From NCBI GenBank assembly GCA_004335635.1, contig QAXH01006605.1:35086-45204 (forward strand): DNA of 10,119 nt. Reading direction: 5' to 3'. The notes under the pieces were generated by a model, which did no database searches, had not been told where the DNA came from, and saw only the letters and a program-made list of their open reading frames with translations. The translations under genes and the position numbers were made by a program. The stretch's first letter is position 1; each line of letters starts with the position of its first letter. The stretch comes from Chloromonas sp. AAM2 (lineage: Eukaryota; Chlorophyta; Chlorophyceae; Chlamydomonadales; Chlamydomonadaceae). Positions 6,501-10,119 of the stretch are shown piece after piece.

Positions 6501-7099
6501 ACGCATTGCGGCAGCAGACAGCACGGGCCAACAAGCTGCCACTGGACGAGCTGCAGCTGAGCACGTGCTGGGATGTGGCCAAGCTGGGGGGAAACGCAGT
6601 GCAGGTGTGCGGTCACGTGCATCAAAGCTCCAACCCCGTCTGCAGCACAGCAGCTAGCACGAGCCTACAGTATATGCTGCATTCAACGGCCAATACAAGA
6701 CAAGAGGCGGGAGAGAAGGAAGTGCGGGCCAGCATAGCTAACAAACGCATGAACTAATGCTCAGATCTAATGTCCTGTTGTATATTTGACGCCGATGTCA
6801 TGTTTTCTTTGCAGGTTGGCGGGCTGCTCATTCAGGGCGCCACATTTGACGGCACACGGTTAGCTCACGTGACCTCTGATGCGCCCACTTCGCGTGCCGT
6901 GCCACCTATGGGCCTCGCCTGGATCCCCAAGAGCCAAGCGCTGCCTTACAGCGCATTCATCACGGTGCCCTTGTACGCAACCCAGGAGCGAGCCAAGGTG
7001 TTGGCGGAGCTGCAAATGCCCTTGGCAACTGGCGGTGCTCAGCAGGAAGACTCAGCGGGTTTTACTCTTGCAGGCCTCGCAATGTTCTTGGGTGCTTGA
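435..7099 (+). CDS. DYNC2H1: Cytoplasmic dynein 2 heavy chain (IFT dynein), C-terminal 836 codons, 14 exons, 5' partial
   Basis: Motor subunit of the dynein that carries intraflagellar transport trains from the ciliary tip back to the base. Exons: 435-547, 766-968, 1134-1316, 1658-1758, 2167-2385, 2789-2992, 3433-3597, 4085-4255, 4740-4868, 5068-5298, 5612-5806, 6023-6185, 6456-6604, 6815-7099. They total 2511 bases, exactly 837 codons with the stop. Seen in order (partial residue numbers): end of AAA5 (1-38), AAA5-AAA6 connector (38-105), AAA6 with PGADP and MGQGQ (about 105-400), GGRVDN (near 445), and the C-terminal domain ending FLGA. Signs of dynein 2 rather than axonemal or cytoplasmic 1: [21 protein letters not shown] and AWIP match remembered DYNC2H1 closely. 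Human DYNC2H1 is about 4300 residues, so roughly four fifths lies upstream. Intron phases are 2, 1, 1, then eight of phase 0, then 1 and 0. Family call is very sure; exact splice sites are inferred. Confidence 0.95.
766..968 (+). CDS. DYNC2H1: Dynein 2 heavy chain, window exon 2: AAA5-AAA6 connector
   Basis: Starts after GTGTCCAG; its first base completes an Arg codon begun in the previous exon, giving LFRRAL across the junction. It contains an Ala-rich stretch and then [20 protein letters not shown], the conserved helix that in dyneins reads VYxYVxRxLFxxDKLxF. Ends YFLG with one base left (phase 1) before donor GTGCGA. The frame stays open to 1057, but those residues no longer resemble dynein, and the phase 1 join to 1134 restores similarity. 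Confidence 0.9.
1134..1316 (+). CDS. DYNC2H1: Dynein 2 heavy chain, window exon 3: approach to AAA6
   Basis: Starts after CTTGTGCAG; the split codon gives Gly followed by KPVVDAAGG. The conserved part is [18 protein letters not shown] followed by ALWGAW, matching the dynein segment ...LPxLxxxxxFxDxxLWxxW. The exon ends GAAG before donor GTGGGT (phase 1). A second possible donor, GTGAAG at 1311, lies 6 bases earlier and is also phase 1; it would drop two residues. I prefer the later site because AAG before GT fits the consensus better. Confidence 0.85.
1317..1657 (+). other. Intron between window exons 3 and 4 (341 bases)
   Basis: GTGGGT...CTCAG. I see no repeat, RNA gene or conserved open frame in it. 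Its phase 1 is fixed by the following exon, which needs one base from before it to start the HESASP reading. Confidence 0.8.
1658..1758 (+). CDS. DYNC2H1: Dynein 2 heavy chain, window exon 4: start of AAA6
   Basis: Starts after GGCCTCAG with two bases that complete a split Gly codon, then a short variable stretch [17 protein letters not shown], then [16 protein letters not shown]. The last block is one of the most conserved in dynein heavy chains (FQxLLxLRxLRPDRL) and identifies the start of the AAA6 region. Ends CAG before donor GTGAGG in phase 0. It occupies only 101 bases, partly hidden by a chance open frame at 1617-2135. Confidence 0.92.
1759..2166 (+). other. Intron between window exons 4 and 5 (408 bases)
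   Basis: GTGAGG...CCTTGCAG, phase 0. It holds two short tandem arrays: a 10-base unit (GAGCCGCCAT) twice at 1933-1952, and five copies of TTATCGCC at 1963-2022. Nothing else is recognised. Confidence 0.8.
1963..2022. repeat. Interspersed TTATCGCC repeat, five copies at 12-14 base spacing
   Basis: TTATCGCC occurs at 1963, 1977, 1991, 2003 and 2015, separated by ACCATA or CATA/TATA spacers, and is followed by an AT-rich tail (ATAATATTATG). Spacing shrinks from 14 to 12 across the array. It lies well inside an intron. Confidence 0.9.
2167..2385 (+). CDS. DYNC2H1: Dynein 2 heavy chain, window exon 5: AAA6 core
   Basis: Starts after GCCTTGCAG in phase 0 with A-A-M-G and ends with GGACAG before donor GTGCGG in phase 0 (73 codons). 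It contains [16 protein letters not shown], the degenerate P-loop strand of AAA6 (dyneins: PLIFILSPGADPxxxL), and HEIAMGQGQ, the equivalent of the conserved LGQGQ that ends this block. AAA6 of dyneins does not hydrolyse ATP, which fits the lack of a Walker A lysine here. Confidence 0.95.
2386..2788 (+). other. Intron between window exons 5 and 6 (403 bases)
   Basis: GTGCGG...CTCTCGCAG, phase 0. It has a clear C/T-rich tract before the acceptor (about 2735-2785). Repeats: GTCTTTCAAGAGGCA at 2527-2541 and 2582-2596, and GGTGCCGTCTTT at 2576-2587 and 2609-2620, the second pair again 33 bases apart. No gene is seen. Confidence 0.8.
2789..2992 (+). CDS. DYNC2H1: Dynein 2 heavy chain, window exon 6: AAA6, conserved helix block
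   Basis: Starts after TCTCGCAG in phase 0 with [15 protein letters not shown] and reads [19 protein letters not shown], the equivalent of the family motif WVxLQNCHLAxSWMPxLE, then [14 protein letters not shown] (family FRLWLTSxPxxxFP). Ends CTCAAG before a near-ideal donor GTAAGG, phase 0, 68 codons. This is the clearest single piece of evidence that the gene is a dynein heavy chain. Confidence 0.97.
2993..3432 (+). other. Intron between window exons 6 and 7 (440 bases)
   Basis: GTAAGG...GATTGCAG, phase 0. Near its 5' end is a run of branch-point-like words (CTAACTAACTGATAAACTAACTTAC, about 3040-3062), far from the acceptor and so probably not used. The 3' end is AT-rich with GATTGATCAATTGATAT. 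Nothing gene-like is seen. Confidence 0.75.
3433..3597 (+). CDS. DYNC2H1: Dynein 2 heavy chain, window exon 7: AAA6 end
   Basis: Phase 0 at both ends, 55 codons. It contains [17 protein letters not shown] (family PPKGLRANLLRSY; RTYxxWTP is the dynein 2 form) and [20 protein letters not shown] (family [23 protein letters not shown]). The invariant Gly-Trp of this motif is split off to the start of the next exon. Donor GTGGGA. Confidence 0.97.
3598..4084 (+). other. Intron between window exons 7 and 8 (487 bases), repeat-rich
   Basis: GTGGGA...CACATGCAG, phase 0; the longest intron in the window. It contains two imperfect duplications. GGTCAAGGG(T/C)AGGCTGG lies at 3668-3684 and 3713-3729, flanked by CAACACAGCAGC at 3643-3654 and 3735-3746. 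A segment beginning TTGGGTGTATGCATGC occurs at about 3944-3976 and again 61 bases later at 4005-4037. A (GCAT)n run at 4057-4074 precedes the acceptor. No gene is seen. Confidence 0.8.
3944..4074. repeat. 61-base-spaced direct repeat and (GCAT)n run before an acceptor
   Basis: Two copies of TTGGGTGTATGCATGC followed by similar GTCC..CTC..TGCCAC sequence (3944-3976 and 4005-4037), then four and a half GCAT units at 4057-4074. The GCAT run is self-complementary and ends 10 bases before the first base of exon 4085-4255. Confidence 0.85.
4085..4255 (+). CDS. DYNC2H1: Dynein 2 heavy chain, window exon 8: AAA6 to C-terminal domain, GGRV motif
   Basis: Starts with [14 protein letters not shown] (family GWNxxYEFNxxDL), then a variable Gly-rich stretch, [19 protein letters not shown] (family GEVxYGGRVTDDxD) and FDAK. 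Ends GCCAAG before donor GTGGGT in phase 0, 57 codons. The last 27 bases of the exon and its donor are duplicated in tandem downstream, which creates a second equivalent donor at 4289. The first donor is chosen because joining FDAK to VLRTYL matches the human protein without an insertion. Confidence 0.9.
4229..4306. repeat. 33-base tandem duplication spanning an exon end and its splice donor
   Basis: Copy 1 is at 4229-4261 (exon part plus donor), copy 2 at 4262-4294, and a degenerate third start at 4295-4306 (AAGGTGGATAAG). Copies 1 and 2 differ by a single base (GTAGAT versus GTGGAT, both Val-Asp). The unit length is a multiple of three. Confidence 0.95.
4256..4739 (+). other. Intron between window exons 8 and 9 (484 bases)
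   Basis: GTGGGT...GCGTGCAG, phase 0. Its first 50 bases are the duplicated exon end described separately. The exon frame stays open to the stop at 4487-4489, so retention would not cause immediate termination. The rest shows no gene or clear repeat. Confidence 0.75.
4740..4868 (+). CDS. DYNC2H1: Dynein 2 heavy chain, window exon 9: start of C-terminal domain
   Basis: 43 codons, phase 0 at both ends. [15 protein letters not shown] corresponds to human VLQSYLKQFFNSSVI and is followed by a Gly-rich variable stretch and HKQDYVQ (human ILDYRAV region). Donor GTAGGC. Outside LRTYLHQFF the exon is weakly conserved, so its limits rest on frame continuity and splice consensus. Confidence 0.87.
4980..5021. 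repeat. Perfect 11-base inverted repeat in an intron
   Basis: ATGTATCATCG at 4980-4990 is the exact reverse complement of CGATGATACAT at 5011-5021, with a 20-base loop. It lies in the intron at 4869-5067, with its 3' arm ending 46 bases before exon 5068. In RNA it would form a stem close to the likely branch-point region. Confidence 0.85.
5068..5298 (+). CDS. DYNC2H1: Dynein 2 heavy chain, window exon 10: C-terminal domain, LPANI motif
   Basis: Starts [20 protein letters not shown] after GCGCTGCAG. The SLPANI block corresponds to human FFGLPANIARS; axonemal dyneins have LPxNA here, so it favours dynein 2. It continues with an Ala-rich helical stretch and [11 protein letters not shown] (human LSPVLNLWKKL). 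77 codons, phase 0 at both ends; donor GTATGA. Confidence 0.93.
5299..5611 (+). other. Intron between window exons 10 and 11 (313 bases) with a 63-base direct repeat
   Basis: GTATGA...GTTGCTGCAG, phase 0. CGCACAGACAATGCA occurs at 5480-5494 and 5543-5557; each copy is followed by a related stretch (AATG.GCATTTTTCATCC.GACCG and AATGAGACGTTTCCATCTTGACCG). This is a diverged tandem duplication of about 63 bases that reaches nearly to the acceptor. Confidence 0.8.
5612..5806 (+). CDS. DYNC2H1: Dynein 2 heavy chain, window exon 11: C-terminal domain, Gly-rich loop then helices
   Basis: 65 codons, phase 0 at both ends. The first third is a low-complexity Gly/Ala/Ser/Arg stretch ([17 protein letters not shown]), in the place of the poorly conserved loop of the human protein. 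Then come [20 protein letters not shown] and [13 protein letters not shown], matching human FIILEQFNAIRLVQSVHQSL and VIRGTTLLSSEVQ. Donor GTGAAC is the weakest in the gene. Confidence 0.92.
6023..6185 (+). CDS. DYNC2H1: Dynein 2 heavy chain, window exon 12: C-terminal domain, WEGP motif
   Basis: Starts [19 protein letters not shown] after [30 protein letters not shown] parallels human WEGPEDPLQYLRGLVARALA; this form is particular to dynein 2 among heavy chains as I remember them. Ends AACTCAG with one base over (phase 1) before donor GTGCGT. Confidence 0.94.
6456..6604 (+). CDS. DYNC2H1: Dynein 2 heavy chain, window exon 13: C-terminal domain, [12 protein letters not shown]
   Basis: Two bases complete a split Gly codon, then [20 protein letters not shown], closely parallel to human [18 protein letters not shown]. 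It ends with [16 protein letters not shown], the variable segment before the last beta-rich part. Donor GTGTGC, phase 0. Acceptor ATTCACAG. Confidence 0.95.
6815..7099 (+). CDS. DYNC2H1: Dynein 2 heavy chain, window exon 14: last exon and stop codon
   Basis: Starts [13 protein letters not shown] after TTCTTTGCAG (human ISGLLLEGCSFDG; family GLFLEGAxWD), then [13 protein letters not shown] (human LPCFMGWIPQD), [15 protein letters not shown] (human ISLPVYTSAERDRVV) and the end [13 protein letters not shown], in the place of human WIQCGAALFLKNQ. TGA stop at 7097-7099. The C-terminus has the same layout as the human protein, so the gene is intact at this end. Confidence 0.96.
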   Translation, partial: VGGLLIQGATFDGTRLAHVTSDAPTSRAVPPMGLAWIPKSQALPYSAFITVPLYATQERAKVLAELQMPLATGGAQQEDSAGFTLAGLAMFLGA

Positions 7100-7382
7100 C
7101 GCATCAGGCGTGCTTGATTACTAGGTGCAGAAGAGGTGGTATGGACTGTGCGGAAGCCAGGGGACTTGGTGTGCTGTCGACATGCATTTGATACATGAGG
7201 AGAGCTGAAAAGAATGTTCTCCAATAGTGACCATCAGAAACGGACTGTGATCGCTCTGAATGTAGTCACGTGAAACAAAACAGGAATTATATGGCTACAG
7301 GAGTGCGCTGCAATAACTTAATAGTCTCTCACTCTCATCCAACCAGCTCGTTTCTCTCCTCCTCACTCAAACCTTCCACCAG

Positions 7383-7797
7383 GGCATGATAGACTTGCAG
7401 TTTGCGGAAGGCTCTGACAGGACTGCTTTGAAGGTCCCACCGGCCTTAATCTGGGCCATCTGGCTCGTGAAGATACCCTGCATGCGGGATCAAGGACCAA
7501 CATTCATGATTCCACGTCGGACATACCTGACTGATGGTGTAGCCGGAGCCTTGGACGTGAACATTCAAGTGCGGAGTTTGCTTCAGGTATTCACCTTGCA
7601 GATTGTTGACTTTGCAAATAAGGTATTCATTCAGATGGCAGATTCATCATCAGGGTTGCCACAGCCCCTGTGCCACTGGCTCGTTTGTTTTGCAGTCCCT
7701 TGTTCTGCTACGGCAAGCTCTTATTGTTTTTTGCAAGGTTTATTTCATTGGATCCTTATCGGATTTACCTTATAGGCTGTACTTGAGATTCTTGTAA
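7383..7797 (+). CDS. Possible small spliced gene of unknown function (two coding exons)
   Basis: I do not recognise this product. A strong C/T tract and CCACCAG precede 7383. From ATG at 7386 the frame is open through 7586, where CTTCAG meets GTATTC. A second acceptor, TTTTGCAG, ends at 7695, and a phase 0 join to 7696-7797 adds SLVLLRQALIVFCK and about 19 more residues before TAA. The result would be a 100-residue, fairly hydrophobic protein with ALIWAIWLV and PRRTYLTDG segments and no known motif. The stop codon would overlap the TGTAA signal. It could equally be 3' UTR of the dynein gene, with or without a UTR intron at about 7124-7382. Confidence 0.2.
7793..7797 (+). terminator. Candidate TGTAA polyadenylation signal
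   Basis: TGTAA (in TTCTTGTAACAAGG) is the near-universal polyadenylation signal of chlorophyte nuclear genes. This is the first one seen after the dynein stop codon. A five-base word is weak evidence by itself; cleavage would be expected some 10-20 bases further on. Confidence 0.45.
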
Positions 7798-7913
7798 CAA
7801 GGTTTCGCGCATGATGCATCATGCTGTTGGCTCAAGAGGTCCAGGAGTGCAACCATCATTGATAAAGAATGTATACATAGCTATTTAGATCAGGAAAGCC
7901 GTTACAGGACAGG

Positions 7914-9320
7914 ATGTGTGCCGCCCTGACCTACCCTGAGCAAGAAAGAACAAGAAAGGCTAGAAGAAAGGCAGAACGCAAAAAGGAACAAGGCAGGCAA
8001 CCGCAACGCACAGCCTATCAGCAAGCCCTTGCCACAGGACTCGCAGCCCACATTGCAAGCACAGCCGCCCCTACCCGGGTGTACCCAGGCAAACCCACGG
8101 CAGTCATGGCATAGATGCTGGCTTGGTGTGTTCAGCACTCTCCTGCGAAACTAAGGACATGATGTTACGCGGCACACCTTGATACCTGCCAGATGCCCAC
8201 AGACCCGAAACGTTACCATTGTACGGCTTGGACTTTGGACTCCGTGCTTCTCAGTCTGGTATCAGCCAACCAGGTGCATGCACTGGACCGCTACATGGTT
8301 GCGCTTAGGCAGCGCCCAGAAACCCAGAGACTCAGGGACTCACAATAGGTATACGGGCCGGCTCAGGTTTGTACTGTGGGTTCATGCAACTCACATGCTC
8401 CTGCAGCACCTGAAGCACGGCAATCAATTTGACGTGACTCGATACCTGGTCCCCGGCCTACAGGTTTTACAAGGTTTACATGTGACCCTCTGTATGTTGT
8501 CAAAATGCATGGAAGGAGACGGACTGATCGTGATTCATACCGATTTCAGGACTGCCCTGAAATGGCTTGTAAAAGTTGTAATCCTTGTACTGGGATCGGC
8601 TTCAAGCCGCCTCCCCGCCTTCCAACACCGACAGTACCCAAAGACCCAGCTACACAGTTTCAAGCTGTGGCAGTGGGCCAGGTTGCACCGGCGTCTGCAC
8701 TAATGCTGGTGAGGAACGGCTGGCTGCTGACTTTTGTGAGTGATCCCCAGCATGCCAGCCAGTCCCATACTGCTGAACGACCATGCTCAAGCACGATGCG
8801 CATACATTCAGAATGAACGTGGGTGCCACCGGAGTGCATGGATGGACCAGCATGCATGATGTGGTACAGGGCTACACATGGGACGCCAGCGCCCACACAG
8901 GCTGACACAAGCCAGTCTACCCGTAACTTTGACCGCCTGGTCCGGTGCGGGCTCGCTTTCCACTGGAGAGGCATCCCAGGTTCCGTCCAGCTACTGACAT
9001 CAGCTGCACATACTGTGCTTTGCGAGTTTCTTGAATAGCACATGGGCAGACAGAATTCTGCGAAGCCAGGCAGAATTCTGCGAAGCCGCCGGCCATATGC
9101 ATAGATAGTCCACGCCGCACCGTTTGCACAAACTTTCAGGCCGATATGCAGGTTGACTTGGCCGCGGCCCATGCCTCCATGCAAGCTTGATCCCATGCAG
9201 TTCTCGGTCCTCCTGGCACCCACCGCCCCTTCCAATGATGCAGGACCTCATGCAGTGCCTATTGGCAGCATTCTGCATCATCAGGAGCGCTGTTGCGCCC
9301 CGCCTTGGCTCGCCACACCC
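7914..9320 (+). pseudogene. Stop-poor frame, possible decayed coding relic with a Cys-rich patch
   Basis: In the frame of 7914 the whole stretch (469 codons) has only seven stops: 8112, 8160, 8346, 8430, 8814, 9036 and 9102. Open blocks read like protein: a Lys/Arg-rich start (KARRKAERKKEQG), a helical block around 8250-8345 (LLSLVSANQVHALDRYMVAL), and a C-x4-C-x2-C-x2-C patch with Cys codons at 8553, 8568, 8577 and 8586, followed by a Pro-rich stretch. No family is recognised. The lack of a single open frame suggests a dead gene or mobile element remnant. An overlapping frame (8179-8703) is also open, so low stop density could be partly local composition. Confidence 0.25.
9051..9087. repeat. 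17-base direct repeat, 20-base period
   Basis: CAGAATTCTGCGAAGCC occurs at 9051-9067 and 9071-9087. Each copy contains the 10-base palindrome CAGAATTCTG. Nothing around it suggests a mobile element end. Confidence 0.9.
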
Positions 9321-9403
9321 TAGCATGTTGACTCCCTCACATGCCATGCCCCGAGTCTCTTTTCTGGCCTTGCCTTGTCAAACATTGCCGACACTTCAGT
9401 TGT

Positions 9404-9482
9404 CCCGTTGTACAACGTCAATACATGTACATTTCCCGTTGTACAACGTCAATACATGTACATTTCCCGTTGTACAACGTCA
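9404..9482. repeat. 31-base tandem repeat with embedded palindromes, two full copies and a partial third
   Basis: Copies begin CCCGTTGTACAACG at 9404, 9435 and 9466; the third stops at 9482. Each copy contains the 12-base palindrome CGTTGTACAACG (9406-9417, 9437-9448, 9468-9479), and the two full copies also contain TACATGTA (9422-9429, 9453-9460). The two full units are identical. Confidence 0.95.
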
Positions 9483-10119
9483 GGACACTTCCTGCATTCA
9501 CACTCACAAACACATGCAATACACGCACCTGAACCCAACCCTCATCTGGATCGGCCTCACACAATGACGAGTCGGCCAGCTGAATGTCTTGGCCTGGTCC
9601 AGTGCTCCCTGGTAGCCACGGAGCTGAACCAGGTTCCTTTGCAAAGGTTAGAAGGTTACTGCCAGCTTGTGACGCAGACTGCGTTGTGAAGAAATATCCG
9701 CGTCGCGTCATCCCGACCTCGGTTTCCAACGCCAGAACAAGTGCTGCACTGGGTGTACCTGCATGCGCCACCAAGTAGAGCCACTGCGTCATCATAAAGC
9801 ATTAACAATCGCGGACACGGCCACAGGCCAAAGGCGACATTCATCACAATTGCAGTCTGAAGCGGCTGGCAGGCCTAGCGTCACAAGGTGATGAGTGGCA
9901 TGTGACGCAGCACATGCGCACAGTCATGCGCTTGACCCCACATGCCCAGAAGCATGCCGCACGACGAAGCGCAGTGCGAGGGGCGCCAGATGCATTTTCT
10001 GACCTGCCCCACCCGCAGGCCCGTATGTGAGTGGCAAGCTGATGGGCACCGACAGCAGCACATGCAATACACATACGCCAGTGCCGCTCTTGGGCACAAC
10101 CCTGCCTGAATGCGCCTGC
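9483..10119. other. No recognisable gene; weak stop-poor frame
   Basis: I can support no gene here. In the frame of 9584 the blocks 9584-9775 and 9806-10027 are open, with protein-like readings (KYPRRVIPTSVSNARTSAAL; LKRLAGLASQGDEWH) separated by stops at 9776 and 9803 and ended at 10028. This may be another fragment of a decayed element, or chance. ORFs on the opposite strand (9418-9795, 9844-10099) show no motif. The right edge is open. Confidence 0.3.

Larger units (their letters stand above)
7100..7810 (+). other. Probable 3' UTR of the dynein 2 heavy chain gene
   Basis: No further dynein sequence follows the stop. The first TGTAA I find downstream is at 7793-7797, so a 3' UTR of about 700 bases is plausible for a chlorophyte. 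The stretch also contains a C/T-rich tract (7328-7379) ending in CAG and a coding-like block after it, entered separately; that block could instead mean a UTR intron or a small gene. Confidence 0.5.

Noticed and set aside
7061..7074. Acceptor-like CTCTTGCAG inside the last dynein exon, suggesting one more intron
   Set aside because: The frame reads through it into AGLAMFLGA, which fits the human C-terminus, and no suitable donor lies at a workable distance upstream within the exon.
435..7099. Axonemal or cytoplasmic dynein 1 heavy chain instead of dynein 2
   Set aside because: LPANI, WEGP, RTYxxWTP and [12 protein letters not shown] follow the dynein 2 form; axonemal chains have LPxNA and a different C-terminal ending.
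8179..8703. 174-codon open frame on the + strand
   Set aside because: Trp- and His-rich reading with no ATG at its start and no motif; more likely the shadow of the stop-poor frame of 7914, although the choice between the two is not certain.
8660..9235. 191-codon open frame on the - strand, the longest non-dynein frame in the downstream third
   Set aside because: No recognisable motif, unusual Trp/Cys/Gly/His-rich make-up, no supporting start context; it overlaps the more protein-like + strand frame and two repeats.

Overview
The window is nuclear DNA from a eukaryote, most likely a ciliated green alga (chlorophyte). The evidence is one long gene on the + strand broken by 13 short GT-AG introns (165-487 bases). 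All 13 acceptors end in CAG and 10 of them in GCAG. Introns are dense in short tandem repeats, and TGTAA, the polyadenylation signal typical of chlorophytes, lies downstream of the stop. The genus cannot be read from this sequence alone.

Layout. 1-434 is the end of an intron whose upstream exon lies outside the window; it opens with a 33-base minisatellite and ends with a 14-base repeat that runs into the splice acceptor. 435-7099 holds the last 14 exons of the heavy chain of cytoplasmic dynein 2, the retrograde intraflagellar transport motor (DYNC2H1; DHC1b in Chlamydomonas). The exons join without a frame conflict into 836 codons plus a stop. They cover the end of AAA5, all of AAA6 and the C-terminal domain. 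The linker, AAA1-4, the stalk and the promoter lie upstream of the window. 7100 to about 7810 is probably 3' UTR, but it contains a coding-like block between good splice consensus sites that could be a small separate gene. 7810-10119 has no gene I can recognise. It holds one reading frame unusually poor in stops, with a Cys-rich patch, that looks like a decayed coding relic, plus two minisatellites.

No new multi-gene system is visible. The items most worth checking are a 33-base tandem duplication that copies a complete splice donor and offers an in-frame 11-residue addition to the motor, paired donors 6 bases apart at another exon, the stop-depleted frame downstream of the gene, and the possible small spliced gene at 7383-7797. 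Exon positions were worked out by eye from frame continuity, splice consensus and remembered conservation of the dynein family; no alignment was run.
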